NCBI RefSeq assembly: GCF_001298735.1
Contig: NZ_CYSP01000001.1
Span: 124,001 to 188,000 of the forward strand
Direction of reading: 5' to 3'
DNA: 64,000 nt
Source of the DNA: Propionispora sp. 2/2-37
Lineage (GTDB): Bacteria > Bacillota > Negativicutes > Propionisporales > Propionisporaceae
A program made the position numbers and the translations under genes. Each line of letters begins with the position of its first letter. The stretch's first letter is position 1. The notes under the pieces are model-generated. The model was not told where the DNA came from, did no database searches, and was given only the letters and a program-made list of their open reading frames with translations. Below, one piece after another: positions 34,241 through 43,126 of the stretch.

Positions 34241-35263
34241 ATGTTAGTAGATGAATTTGATTATGATCTACCGGAAGAACTGATTGCGCAGCATCCTTGC
34301 GAACCGAGGGATGCTTCCAGATTGTTGGTTTTGGAACGGAACGGACAAAAAATAAATCATAGACACTTTTACGATTTACCGGAATTTCTGCAAACAGGAG
34401 ATTTGCTGGTTTTTAACGATACCAAAGTCATTCCTGCCCGGTTATTTGGAATAAAAGCTGGTTCCGGTGGAAAAGTGGAGGTTTTCTTACTTAACCGTTT
34501 AACTGGAAATACATGGGAGGTGCTGGTGAAGCCGGGGAAAAAGGTCCGACCGGGAACGGTTGTTGTGTTTAGTGATGAATTACAGTGCGAGGTACTCTCG
34601 ACTACTGATTTTGGAGGACGCATTGTTCGTTTTTCTTTTCAGGGCATTTTTGAGGAAATTCTGGACAGGCTGGGGGAGATGCCTTTACCCCCATATATTA
34701 AAGAAAGACTTTCTGATCAAGAGCGTTATCAAACTGTGTATGCCCGGAAACGAGGGGCGGCGGCTGCGCCTACTGCCGGACTGCATTTTACACATTCTTT
34801 GTTGGAACAAATAAAACTAAAGGGAGTCCAGATTGTTTTCGTCACTTTGCACGTTGGATTGGGAACGTTTCGTCCTGTACAAGTGCATGATATATCGGAG
34901 CATAGCATGCACCGGGAATATTACAATATATCTGAGCAGGCTGCCTGCCAGATCAGTGAAGCCAAGCAAGCAGGCCGCAGGGTAATTGCTGTGGGAACAA
35001 CCTCGGTACGAACACTGGAGACTGCTGCCGCTGAGGATGGACGGATAACGAGCTGCAGCGGTTGGACCAATATATTCATCTACCCGGGATATCGGTTTAA
35101 AATGGTCGATGCCATGATAACCAATTTTCATCTCCCCAAGTCGACGCTTTTAATGCTAATCAGTGCTTTTGCCGGCAAGGATGCCGTTTTAAAAGCCTAT
35201 CGCGCAGCCGTGTCTGAGCGATACCGGTTTTTCAGTTTTGGTGATGCCATGTTAATTTTATAA
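34241..35263 (+). CDS. queA: S-adenosylmethionine:tRNA ribosyltransferase-isomerase
   Basis: Transfers the ribosyl part of SAM to preQ1 in tRNA, giving epoxyqueuosine. N-terminal [33 protein letters not shown], and the central APTAGLHFT and THVGLGTF-type ([11 protein letters not shown]) motifs are all present; [16 protein letters not shown] is near the end. 340 residues is normal. It is followed by tgt after 34 bases. Confidence 0.97.
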   Translation: MLVDEFDYDLPEELIAQHPCEPRDASRLLVLERNGQKINHRHFYDLPEFLQTGDLLVFNDTKVIPARLFGIKAGSGGKVEVFLLNRLTGNTWEVLVKPGKKVRPGTVVVFSDELQCEVLSTTDFGGRIVRFSFQGIFEEILDRLGEMPLPPYIKERLSDQERYQTVYARKRGAAAAPTAGLHFTHSLLEQIKLKGVQIVFVTLHVGLGTFRPVQVHDISEHSMHREYYNISEQAACQISEAKQAGRRVIAVGTTSVRTLETAAAEDGRITSCSGWTNIFIYPGYRFKMVDAMITNFHLPKSTLLMLISAFAGKDAVLKAYRAAVSERYRFFSFGDAMLIL

Positions 35264-35297
35264 ACATAAGAAAAAATATTTTGAATGAGGGATCTAA

Positions 35298-36407
<1,110 letters not shown>

Positions 36408-36502
36408 TGCGGCGGGAATATGGAAGGATTTGCTGTATTTATGTTGAATATATATAACCTGTTGTTTGTTATATGGTAGGTAATTTATAGGAGGTGATTT
36501 TT

Positions 36503-36793
36503 TTGCCAGGATTATCTCAGGAATTAATGCAGTATGCTCCATTAATCGTAATGATTGTGATTTTTTATTTCTTTTTATACAGACCACAGAAAAAACGCCA
36601 GCAACAACGCAACCGGATGCTGGATAGCTTGAAAAAGGGAGATAGAATTGTTACAATCGGCGGTCTTTACGGTACAATAGTCTCTATCACGGATAAGATT
36701 GTTGTCATCAAAGCTGCGGAAAAGGTAGAGCTTACCATTGCGCGTTCGGCGGTAAACGGATTCCAGAATGAACAAAAGAATGAAGCATTATAA
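36503..36793 (+). CDS. yajC: Preprotein translocase subunit YajC
   Basis: A 96-residue protein with one N-terminal membrane helix (about 11-27), then FYFFLYRPQKKRQQ and the conserved GDRIVTIGGLYGTIV block. YajC is an accessory subunit of the SecDF-YajC complex. TTG 36503 is about eight bases after GGAGG; GTG 36494 overlaps the site. secD and secF lie 2.4 kb downstream, with four other genes inserted between. Confidence 0.94.
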   Translation: MPGLSQELMQYAPLIVMIVIFYFFLYRPQKKRQQQRNRMLDSLKKGDRIVTIGGLYGTIVSITDKIVVIKAAEKVELTIARSAVNGFQNEQKNEAL

Positions 36794-36806
36794 TTGGGTG
36801 CTTGCT

Positions 36807-37406
36807 GTGAAGAACGATTTAGTTGCGATTGAAAAAAAAAGACTGCGTGCCGAAGTTTTAGCTTTAAGACGAGCTTTGTCCAAAACGGCTATAGCCTGTG
36901 AAAGTGAACATATTACACGTCAAATCTGCACCTGGGCATACTATCGGGCAGCAAGGACGGTTATGCTGTTCGTATCGATGCCGGATGAAGTTGATATGGA
37001 ACAACTGATATGGCATGCCTTGCGTAGCGGGAAAATAGTCTGTATCCCTTACTTGAGCGAACGGTATGGCGATATGGAGGCCGCCAGGATTAGCGGACTG
37101 AATGAACTTGTAGCAGGAAGGCTTGGCATTAGAGAACCTAAAAAAGAAGAGGCTATGCTTGTACCGCCTGATTCCCTTGATTTAATTATTGTTCCCGGGG
37201 TGGCGTATGATTTTGCGGGGAGACGCTGCGGGATGGGGGCAGGGTATTACGACCGGTTTCTAAGGCGGGCCAGGAATGCTGTTTGGGCCGGTGTGGCACT
37301 GCAATGCCAGCTGGTTTCAAAGGTTCCTTGCGATGAGCATGATTATGCGGTTCAGTATGTTATTAGCAGTAAGGAAATTAGAAAATGTGGTGAAGGCAAG
37401 ATGTAG
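36807..37406 (+). CDS. 5-formyltetrahydrofolate cyclo-ligase
   Basis: ATP-dependent conversion of 5-formyl-THF to 5,10-methenyl-THF. The C-terminal motif RRCGMGAGYYDRFL is the family signature, and KKRLRAEVLALRRAL begins the N-terminal domain. About 199 residues. The start is uncertain: GTG 36807 has GGGTG seven bases before it, GTG 36798 and the ATGs at 36768 or 36780 (inside the end of yajC) are alternatives. Clearly part of the yajC transcript by spacing. Confidence 0.9.
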   Translation: MKNDLVAIEKKRLRAEVLALRRALSKTAIACESEHITRQICTWAYYRAARTVMLFVSMPDEVDMEQLIWHALRSGKIVCIPYLSERYGDMEAARISGLNELVAGRLGIREPKKEEAMLVPPDSLDLIIVPGVAYDFAGRRCGMGAGYYDRFLRRARNAVWAGVALQCQLVSKVPCDEHDYAVQYVISSKEIRKCGEGKM

Positions 37407-37444
37407 CATTTGCGGCATGTTGCCTTTCCTTATGGGTGTGATGT

Positions 37445-38155
37445 ATGGGGATGGAAGTTAAAATAGGCATAGCGCAGGCGAATAAGTACGCCATGAGTGA
37501 ATGCGGGGACAGCATTGAAGTAACAGAGCGGCCGCGCGGAGGAGTTTCGGCCATTTTGGCAGACGGCCAGGGGAGCGGCCGGGCAGCCAAGCTGACGAGC
37601 AGTATGGTTGTACACAAAGCTTCATCGCTTATCGCCGAAGGTGCCCGTGACGGTGCTGTAGCCCGTGCGGTACATGATTATTTATATACGATGAAAAATG
37701 GCAAAGTTTCCTCGACACTAACGGTATTGAGCGTGGATTTGGAAACCTATACGGCTGTTTTCAGCCGTAATTCGAATTGCCCGGTTATCGTCAAGCTGGA
37801 TTACGGGATTGATGTTTATGAGCAGGAAATAAACTCTATTGGTGTCCATAAGCATATGAAACCTTTAATGCATCAAATGCCTTTGGAAACAGGGATGATA
37901 TTTGTCTCCTATTCCGATGGAATTCAGGCTGCGGGACGAAAGCGCGGCCGGTCCATGAATTTTGACCATTTTTTAAAAATTATTCAAGAAAATCAACCGG
38001 AAGATGCTACCTTTATTGCAGAAAGCATTTTGGAATATGCGTTGCAACTGGATGATTATCGTCCCGGCGATGATATGACCGTGGTTGTTATGGGAGTAAC
38101 CGACAGTGAAAATTTACACAAAATTCGTCGAATGGGCATTTCTTTCCCCTGCTAA
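37445..38155 (+). CDS. SpoIIE-type PP2C serine phosphatase domain protein
   Basis: A 236-residue soluble protein made up of one SpoIIE/PP2C domain. Metal-binding motifs: ILADGQGSGRAAK (Asp about residue 37), VSYSDGIQAAG (about 155) and GDDMTVVVMG near the end. It has no membrane or sensor domain, unlike SpoIIE itself, so it must be controlled by partners. It starts 38 bases after the cyclo-ligase and is followed within 15 bases by a P-loop protein and then by an HD protein. The substrate, presumably a Ser/Thr-phosphorylated protein, is unknown. Confidence 0.85.
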   Translation: MGMEVKIGIAQANKYAMSECGDSIEVTERPRGGVSAILADGQGSGRAAKLTSSMVVHKASSLIAEGARDGAVARAVHDYLYTMKNGKVSSTLTVLSVDLETYTAVFSRNSNCPVIVKLDYGIDVYEQEINSIGVHKHMKPLMHQMPLETGMIFVSYSDGIQAAGRKRGRSMNFDHFLKIIQENQPEDATFIAESILEYALQLDDYRPGDDMTVVVMGVTDSENLHKIRRMGISFPC

Positions 38156-38170
38156 AGGATGGTGTGTGAA

Positions 38171-38530
38171 TTGAGGGTGGTTGTAGTTGGTGTTTGTGCC
38201 TCAGGAAAAACAACACTGGTCGCAAATTTGGATAAATTAGGAATCAATGCCAATAATTGCGCGCAAGAGCATTCTCAAATAAAACAGTTATGGAAGAAAA
38301 AACAACCTGACATACTAGTAATGCTTGACGCCACATTGGCAACAATACGAACCCGGAGAAACGTACCCTGGGGTGAAGAACGCCTGTTGGTACAGCGTGA
38401 AAGACTTTCCGATGCGCGAAAGCATGCTGACTTATTTATTCAAACAGACGATCTGACAAGAGAAGAAGTGGCGCAGGCAGTTATTGATTATATCAGGGGG
38501 AAACAGAATGACAGTTATAACAGTAGCTGA
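38171..38530 (+). CDS. Small P-loop nucleotide-binding protein
   Basis: A 119-residue protein with Walker A GVCASGKTT at residues 7-15, a second hydrophobic strand ending in ILVMLDA, and an arginine-rich lid-like segment TIRTRRNVPWGEERLL. The layout suggests a small kinase or GTPase-like switch, but no specific family is recognised. TTG 38171 is preferred because GGTG lies six bases before it and the ATG at 38159 is adjacent to the only purine-rich sequence. It overlaps the HD gene by 23 bases. Confidence 0.68.
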   Translation: MRVVVVGVCASGKTTLVANLDKLGINANNCAQEHSQIKQLWKKKQPDILVMLDATLATIRTRRNVPWGEERLLVQRERLSDARKHADLFIQTDDLTREEVAQAVIDYIRGKQNDSYNSS

Positions 38531-39173
38531 TTTGCGGAACGATTATGAAGTAAATGTCTATCTGAATTGTAGCACAAAATATCTGGGGGAATTGGGATTT
38601 ACGGAGCATGGACAGCGACATGCCAATATTGTGGCCGAGAGGGCTGCTCAGGTTTTAGCTGATTTAGGTTATAGTGAGCGGGAGTGCCAATTGGCTGCCA
38701 TTTCCGGATACCTGCATGATATCGGAAATATGGTGAACCGGTATAATCATGGCGGTATGGGTGCTGCTATGGCCTATCCTATTTTGACGAGACTGCAGAT
38801 GCCCCCGGAAGAGATTGCTATGGTTCTTGCGGCTATCGGCAATCATGAAGAGGAAAGGGGAAATGCCGTTAACTCTACTGCTGCGGCACTGATTTTGGCA
38901 GATAAATCGGATGTCTATCGAAGCCGGGTAACGAATACCGATTTTGCCAAGTTTGAAATTCATGACCGCGTAAACTATGCGGCCGAAAAAAGCTCTCTGA
39001 TCGTGAATAAAGAGCTACGTACTGTTACGTTGCAATTGAGTATTGATACCCAAATTTGCCCGGTTATGGAATATTTTGAAATTTTTCTGGTACGGATGAT
39101 TATGTGCCGGCGTGCTGCTGATTTTCTGGATTGTCAGTTTCGTTTGGTTATCAATGGCATTCAATTGTTATAG
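38508..39173 (+). CDS. HD domain phosphohydrolase
   Basis: A 221-residue protein with an HD fold: the first His in HGQRHANIV, then the HD pair in YLHDIGNM (about residue 70), further metal-binding residues in NHEEE, and Asp in LADKSDVY. A small C-terminal beta domain follows. HD enzymes act on nucleotides or other phosphoesters; the substrate is not evident. ATG 38508 has AGGGGGAAA upstream and lies in the end of the P-loop gene, suggesting coupling. secD follows after its own promoter. Confidence 0.82.
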   Translation: MTVITVADLRNDYEVNVYLNCSTKYLGELGFTEHGQRHANIVAERAAQVLADLGYSERECQLAAISGYLHDIGNMVNRYNHGGMGAAMAYPILTRLQMPPEEIAMVLAAIGNHEEERGNAVNSTAAALILADKSDVYRSRVTNTDFAKFEIHDRVNYAAEKSSLIVNKELRTVTLQLSIDTQICPVMEYFEIFLVRMIMCRRAADFLDCQFRLVINGIQLL

Positions 39174-39178
39174 CTGTG

Positions 39179-39207
39179 TTGACATGGTTATAATTGTAAT
39201 ATAATTA
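39179..39207 (+). promoter_or_regulatory. Sigma-A type promoter for secD-secF
   Basis: A perfect TTGACA at 39179-39184 is followed by TATAAT at 39200-39205 (15-base spacer) or TAATTA at 39202-39207 (17-base spacer). Transcription would begin near 39213, about 40 bases before secD. Confidence 0.65.
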
Positions 39208-39254
39208 AATTTGTTTGAAATATAGAGAATCCTAAAGAATTGGAGGAAAAATCA

Positions 39255-40460
39255 TTGAGATTGGGGAATTTAGCTAAATTTTTAATTGCTGCTTTAGCAA
39301 TTTTAGCTATTGCAGGGTTTTATATGGCCCCTCTGGCTACATCCATTAAGCAGGGGCTTGATTTGCAAGGCGGAACGCATGTGGTGCTGGAGGCTGTGGA
39401 TACGCCGGAGGCTGCGGTGAATAATGATGCTGTCGAGCGGGTGGTCAAAATTATTGAACGCCGGGTTAATGAATTAGGATTGACAGAACCTATTATTCAA
39501 CGGCAGGGGGACCGCCGGATTATTGTAGAACTGCCCGGTATTAACGATCCGGATAAGGCTATTGAAATGCTTGGGAAAACGGCACTGCTGGAATTTCAGG
39601 ATGTAACCGGTGCTACCGTAATGACCGGCACGGATTTGAAAGATGCTCAGGCCAATATCGAACAATCCGGCCGCAACGTGGTCTCGCTGGAGTTCTCAGA
39701 TGAAGGGGCAAAAAAGTTTGCCGATCTGACTACTAAAAATGTCGGAAAACCCATCAGTATTCTATTGGATAAACAAGTCTTGACCAGTCCGGTAGTTCAG
39801 GAACCGATTACCGGTGGCAAAGCACAGATTACCGGTAGCAAAACAATAGAGGAGGCTCAGCAGTTGGCCATTCTATTGCGCTCGGGGTCTTTGCCGGTTA
39901 AAGTCGAGGTCATGGAGACAAGAACGGTTGGTCCTACTCTGGGAATTGATTCTAAAGAAAAGAGTGTAACAGCCTTCACGATCGGAATTTCGGCTATCGT
40001 ATTATTTATGTTGCTGTTTTATCGCCTGTCCGGATTGGTAGCGAATTTAAGTCTGGTGCTTTATGTGATGCTCCTGCTTTTTGGACTGAAAATGCTCAAT
40101 GCAACCCTGACTTTACCGGGGATTGCCGGGATTATTTTATCAATCGGAATGGCTGTGGATGCGAATGTCTTGATCTTTGAACGCTTTAAGGAAGAGTACC
40201 GTTCGGGTAAGACGCTTCGTGCGGCTGTTGATGCCGGTTTCAGCCGGGCTTTTAGCAGCATTGTGGATTCGAATGTCAATACATTACTGGCTGCCGTGGT
40301 ATTGTTCTTTTTGGGAACCGGCCCTGTAAAGGGATTTGCCGTAACACTTGGTCTGGGGATTATTTTAAGCATGTTTACGGCTATTACGGTAACACGGTTT
40401 TTGCTTAAAATGATCTTAAATGCCAATATTATAAAAAATGGAAAAGTATATGGGGCGTAG
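39255..40460 (+). CDS. secD: Protein translocase subunit SecD
   Basis: A 401-residue membrane protein that uses the proton gradient to help late steps of Sec export. One N-terminal helix, the DLQGGTHVVLE motif, a large extracytoplasmic P1 region (about 30-230) and five C-terminal helices, with GMAVDANVLIFERFKEE as the RND signature (core DANVLIFER). TTG 39255 is eight bases after GGAGG; TTG 39240 precedes the site. It lacks the long insert of Gram-negative SecD. secF follows after 12 bases. Confidence 0.96.
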   Translation: MRLGNLAKFLIAALAILAIAGFYMAPLATSIKQGLDLQGGTHVVLEAVDTPEAAVNNDAVERVVKIIERRVNELGLTEPIIQRQGDRRIIVELPGINDPDKAIEMLGKTALLEFQDVTGATVMTGTDLKDAQANIEQSGRNVVSLEFSDEGAKKFADLTTKNVGKPISILLDKQVLTSPVVQEPITGGKAQITGSKTIEEAQQLAILLRSGSLPVKVEVMETRTVGPTLGIDSKEKSVTAFTIGISAIVLFMLLFYRLSGLVANLSLVLYVMLLLFGLKMLNATLTLPGIAGIILSIGMAVDANVLIFERFKEEYRSGKTLRAAVDAGFSRAFSSIVDSNVNTLLAAVVLFFLGTGPVKGFAVTLGLGIILSMFTAITVTRFLLKMILNANIIKNGKVYGA

Positions 40461-40472
40461 GGAGGAAAGAGG

Positions 40473-41378
40473 ATGAAACAGTTTGATATTATCGGAAGAC
40501 GTTACTGGTGGTTTGCACTCTCTGCGCTTGTTATTATCCCCGGACTAATTTCTATGTTTCTGAACGGATTTAATTTAGGGATTGATTTTACCGGGGGAAC
40601 CCTGCTGGATCTCCAATTTGCGCGTCCGGTTACGGTGGTGGAAGTGCGCGAGGCGCTGAAGGATTATCATCTGGAAAACAGTACAATACAGCTGGCAGCT
40701 ATGGAAGGGGCGGAGTCCTCGCCTAATGTGTTTATCCGGACCCGCATTTTGGATGACAATGAACGACGTGCCGTTATGAACGATATGCAGAGCCATTTGG
40801 GCGATTTTGAGCTTTTGCGGGTGGAACGGGTAGGGGCTGTCGTTGGCTCCGAGCTTACCCTGCAGGCTATTAAAGCGGTGCTCCTGGCTTCCTTTTTTAT
40901 GGTGCTTTACATGACATACCGCTTTGAATACCGGTTTGCCATATCCGGGATTCTGGCTATTTTTCATGATGTACTGGTCGTTCTTGGACTATTTTCTCTA
41001 CTGCACAAGGAAATAGATTCTTCCTTTGTTGCGGCGCTTCTGACAATAGTCGGTTATTCCATTACCGATACCGTGGTTATTTTTGACCGCATTCGGGAAA
41101 ATTTGAAAATGCACCGGAAAAACGAAAGCTTACCTGAGTTGGTCAACCGCAGTATCTGGCAAACCATGACCCGGTCGCTGTATACTATTCTTACAGTCTT
41201 ATTTGCGACAGCCTCCTTGTATTTCTTTGGCGGGGAAACGACCAAAAACTTCTCTTTAGCGCTGCTTATCGGCTTTATAAGCGGTGTGTATTCATCCATT
41301 TTTAATGCCAGTCCGATATGGGTGACTTGGCGGGAATTTTCGGAACGCCGGAGACTGACAAAAAAAGCGAAGGCGTAA
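40473..41378 (+). CDS. secF: Protein translocase subunit SecF
   Basis: The 301-residue partner of SecD, with six membrane helices and a short P1 loop. GIDFTGGTLLDL follows helix 1, and the RND motif region SITDTVVIFDRIREN lies in helix 4-5. AGGAAAGAGG precedes the ATG. A 20-bp perfect hairpin ends the secD-secF unit. Confidence 0.96.
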   Translation: MKQFDIIGRRYWWFALSALVIIPGLISMFLNGFNLGIDFTGGTLLDLQFARPVTVVEVREALKDYHLENSTIQLAAMEGAESSPNVFIRTRILDDNERRAVMNDMQSHLGDFELLRVERVGAVVGSELTLQAIKAVLLASFFMVLYMTYRFEYRFAISGILAIFHDVLVVLGLFSLLHKEIDSSFVAALLTIVGYSITDTVVIFDRIRENLKMHRKNESLPELVNRSIWQTMTRSLYTILTVLFATASLYFFGGETTKNFSLALLIGFISGVYSSIFNASPIWVTWREFSERRRLTKKAKA

Positions 41379-41420
41379 ATACAAGGAACGTCCGGTACAA
41401 ACCGGACGTTCCTTGTATTT
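41377..41420 (+). terminator. Perfect 20-bp terminator hairpin after secF
   Basis: Bases 41377-41396 are an exact inverted repeat of 41401-41420 with an ACAA loop; the arm ends in TTGTATTT. It overlaps the secF stop codon. Confidence 0.8.
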
Positions 41421-41492
41421 ACCAGTTGTAATATTTTTCACCATCTTTCTGTTGCACTAATATCATAGTAGCAGCAAAGGCAGGTGAATACG

Positions 41493-42488
41493 ATGTGGAT
41501 ATTTTTACCCGCGTTTTATCTGGCAGTAGCCCATATTGCCGGTGATAACGTAGCAGTAATCCCCGATATGGCTGTCTATCTGTCCTATGATACTTTTATT
41601 TCCACTATTCTAGCATATATTATACTTGGAGCCGGGTTAGCCGGAGTGGCCGCCTGGATTGGAATACAAAGTAAGCAAGAACTGTCAGCACTTGTGAAGA
41701 TAAAGTATGGGTGCTGGGGAAAGAGAATATTAGCCGTTACGGTTTTATCCGTTTGTTTGCCTGCTAGTGCTTTAACAGGAGGCTATTATGCAGGACAGAT
41801 GTTTCAAAAGATACTGTTAGTGCCGCAAAGCCTGGCCATACCACTTTCTTTGCTGCTTTTTTCTTTCCTGGCGGCAGGGTATGGTAAAGAAGTATTGAAG
41901 GTTTCGAACTATATAGCCTTACTATTGATTCCCATAACTGGTTTGATGATGGCAGCGACTAATTTTAACCTGAATACAGGTAGTATTACCTGGGTTAACA
42001 TTAATTGGCCAATCCTCATCGCATTGCTGGGGTACAATATTGGCGGAATGCGCACCATATTAACAATAGAGGCCGCAGCCTGCTTGGCAAAACAAGGCTA
42101 TAAAACGATTTTTTTGATAACAGGTGCCAAACTATTTGAAGGGCTTTTTACACTGGCGGCAGCCCAACTGGTTTTAGCGGCAGGAACTGCCGGACCGTTG
42201 GCTCTGGCCGACATTCCCGGAATATATTGGGGGAAGTCTATAGGATGTTTGTTTCATATTGCCTTATTTTGCACATTTATGAACACAATGGCTCCGGCCA
42301 TGATGGTAAATGCACGCCAAATCAGTGCCTTGAGCGGCTGGCCTTTCTGGCCCTCGCTGGTATTCGCCTGTTTACTCGTGTATTTAGGCAGTTATCTACA
42401 GTTTAATTATATTATCCAAATATTAAGCTTTACCGGTTTGAGCATGGTGGTGTTTATCTTATATACCGCATATTTACTGAATAAATAG
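41493..42488 (+). CDS. Polytopic membrane protein, possible YkvI/permease-like transporter
   Basis: A 331-residue protein with about ten predicted membrane helices and few charges outside short loops. The arrangement resembles YkvI-family and APC-fold carriers, with an early charged/polar helix break (HIAGDNVAVIP) and a glycine-rich LTGGYYAGQ segment. Transported substrate unknown. ATG 41493 lies six bases after GGCAGGTG. It is separated from secF by a strong hairpin and followed after 40 bases by another small membrane gene. The family assignment is tentative. Confidence 0.6.
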   Translation: MWIFLPAFYLAVAHIAGDNVAVIPDMAVYLSYDTFISTILAYIILGAGLAGVAAWIGIQSKQELSALVKIKYGCWGKRILAVTVLSVCLPASALTGGYYAGQMFQKILLVPQSLAIPLSLLLFSFLAAGYGKEVLKVSNYIALLLIPITGLMMAATNFNLNTGSITWVNINWPILIALLGYNIGGMRTILTIEAAACLAKQGYKTIFLITGAKLFEGLFTLAAAQLVLAAGTAGPLALADIPGIYWGKSIGCLFHIALFCTFMNTMAPAMMVNARQISALSGWPFWPSLVFACLLVYLGSYLQFNYIIQILSFTGLSMVVFILYTAYLLNK

Positions 42489-42528
42489 AGAAAACTAACG
42501 GAAATGTATATAAAAGGGACGTATCGGT

Positions 42529-42984
42529 TTGCTTTTAGAAATACTGATCATATTATGGATGCTGATTGGATTAGGATGCACCTTATTACCCCAGGTTCCG
42601 GGGACGCTTTTGATTTTTACAGCTATGGGGGCCTATATTCTGCTGAATAAGCCGGTTATTCCGGATGCTTTTATGTGGTTTATGGCTGGATTGGTGGTAA
42701 TTGTCGAAATTGGGACCAGGCTATACAGAGGATCGCTGAATTCAAGGTGCCCACTCAAACTGGCTGTAGATACCATAGTAGGAAATATAGCGGCTCTGGT
42801 GGCAAGTAATGCTCTTGTCGGGATGGCCGCCGGAACATTTTTCTGGCAAGCAATGATTGGCAAGACAATTATGCCGCGCTTGGATACCTACTTTCAAGTG
42901 TGGGTTAATCTATTGCTAGTTGCCTTCCTGCGATTTTTATGCGGAGGGCTTATGATCATTCTTGCTATAAAATATTTATTTTAA
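42529..42984 (+). CDS. DUF456-like small membrane protein
   Basis: A 151-residue protein with about four membrane helices. The N-terminal GCTLLPQVPGTLLIF matches the LLP-x-PG-TLL pattern of DUF456 proteins (core LPQVPGTLLI). The start is TTG 42529 with AAAAGGGA about ten bases upstream. It probably shares a transcript with the preceding permease-like gene. Function unknown. Confidence 0.65.
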   Translation: MLLEILIILWMLIGLGCTLLPQVPGTLLIFTAMGAYILLNKPVIPDAFMWFMAGLVVIVEIGTRLYRGSLNSRCPLKLAVDTIVGNIAALVASNALVGMAAGTFFWQAMIGKTIMPRLDTYFQVWVNLLLVAFLRFLCGGLMIILAIKYLF

Positions 42985-43048
42985 GAAACAATGCCTGAAA
43001 TGGCTACTGCTACTGGCAGATAGCTTTTTTCTTTGTCAAATTTTAGAG

Positions 43049-43074
43049 GAATATTGAAAAATATTCTAGAATAT
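43049..43074. promoter_or_regulatory. Inverted-repeat cluster upstream of recJ (possible operator)
   Basis: GAATATT (43049-43055) and AATATTC (43060-43066) form an inverted repeat with a four-base spacer, and a third GAATAT follows at 43069, so that 43061-43074 is also a perfect 14-base palindrome. It lies 53-78 bases before recJ. It does not match the Gram-positive LexA box GAAC-N4-GTTC. Binding by a regulator is inference. Confidence 0.4.
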
Positions 43075-43126
43075 ATAACACGAAGTATTTATAGTAGGTA
43101 TTCTTAATCTCAGCTTTGGAGGAAAC

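Noticed and set aside
36452..36474. Inverted repeat ATATAAC-N9-GTTATAT before yajC
   Set aside because: Short, AT-rich and without a matching regulator or promoter; chance occurrence is likely.
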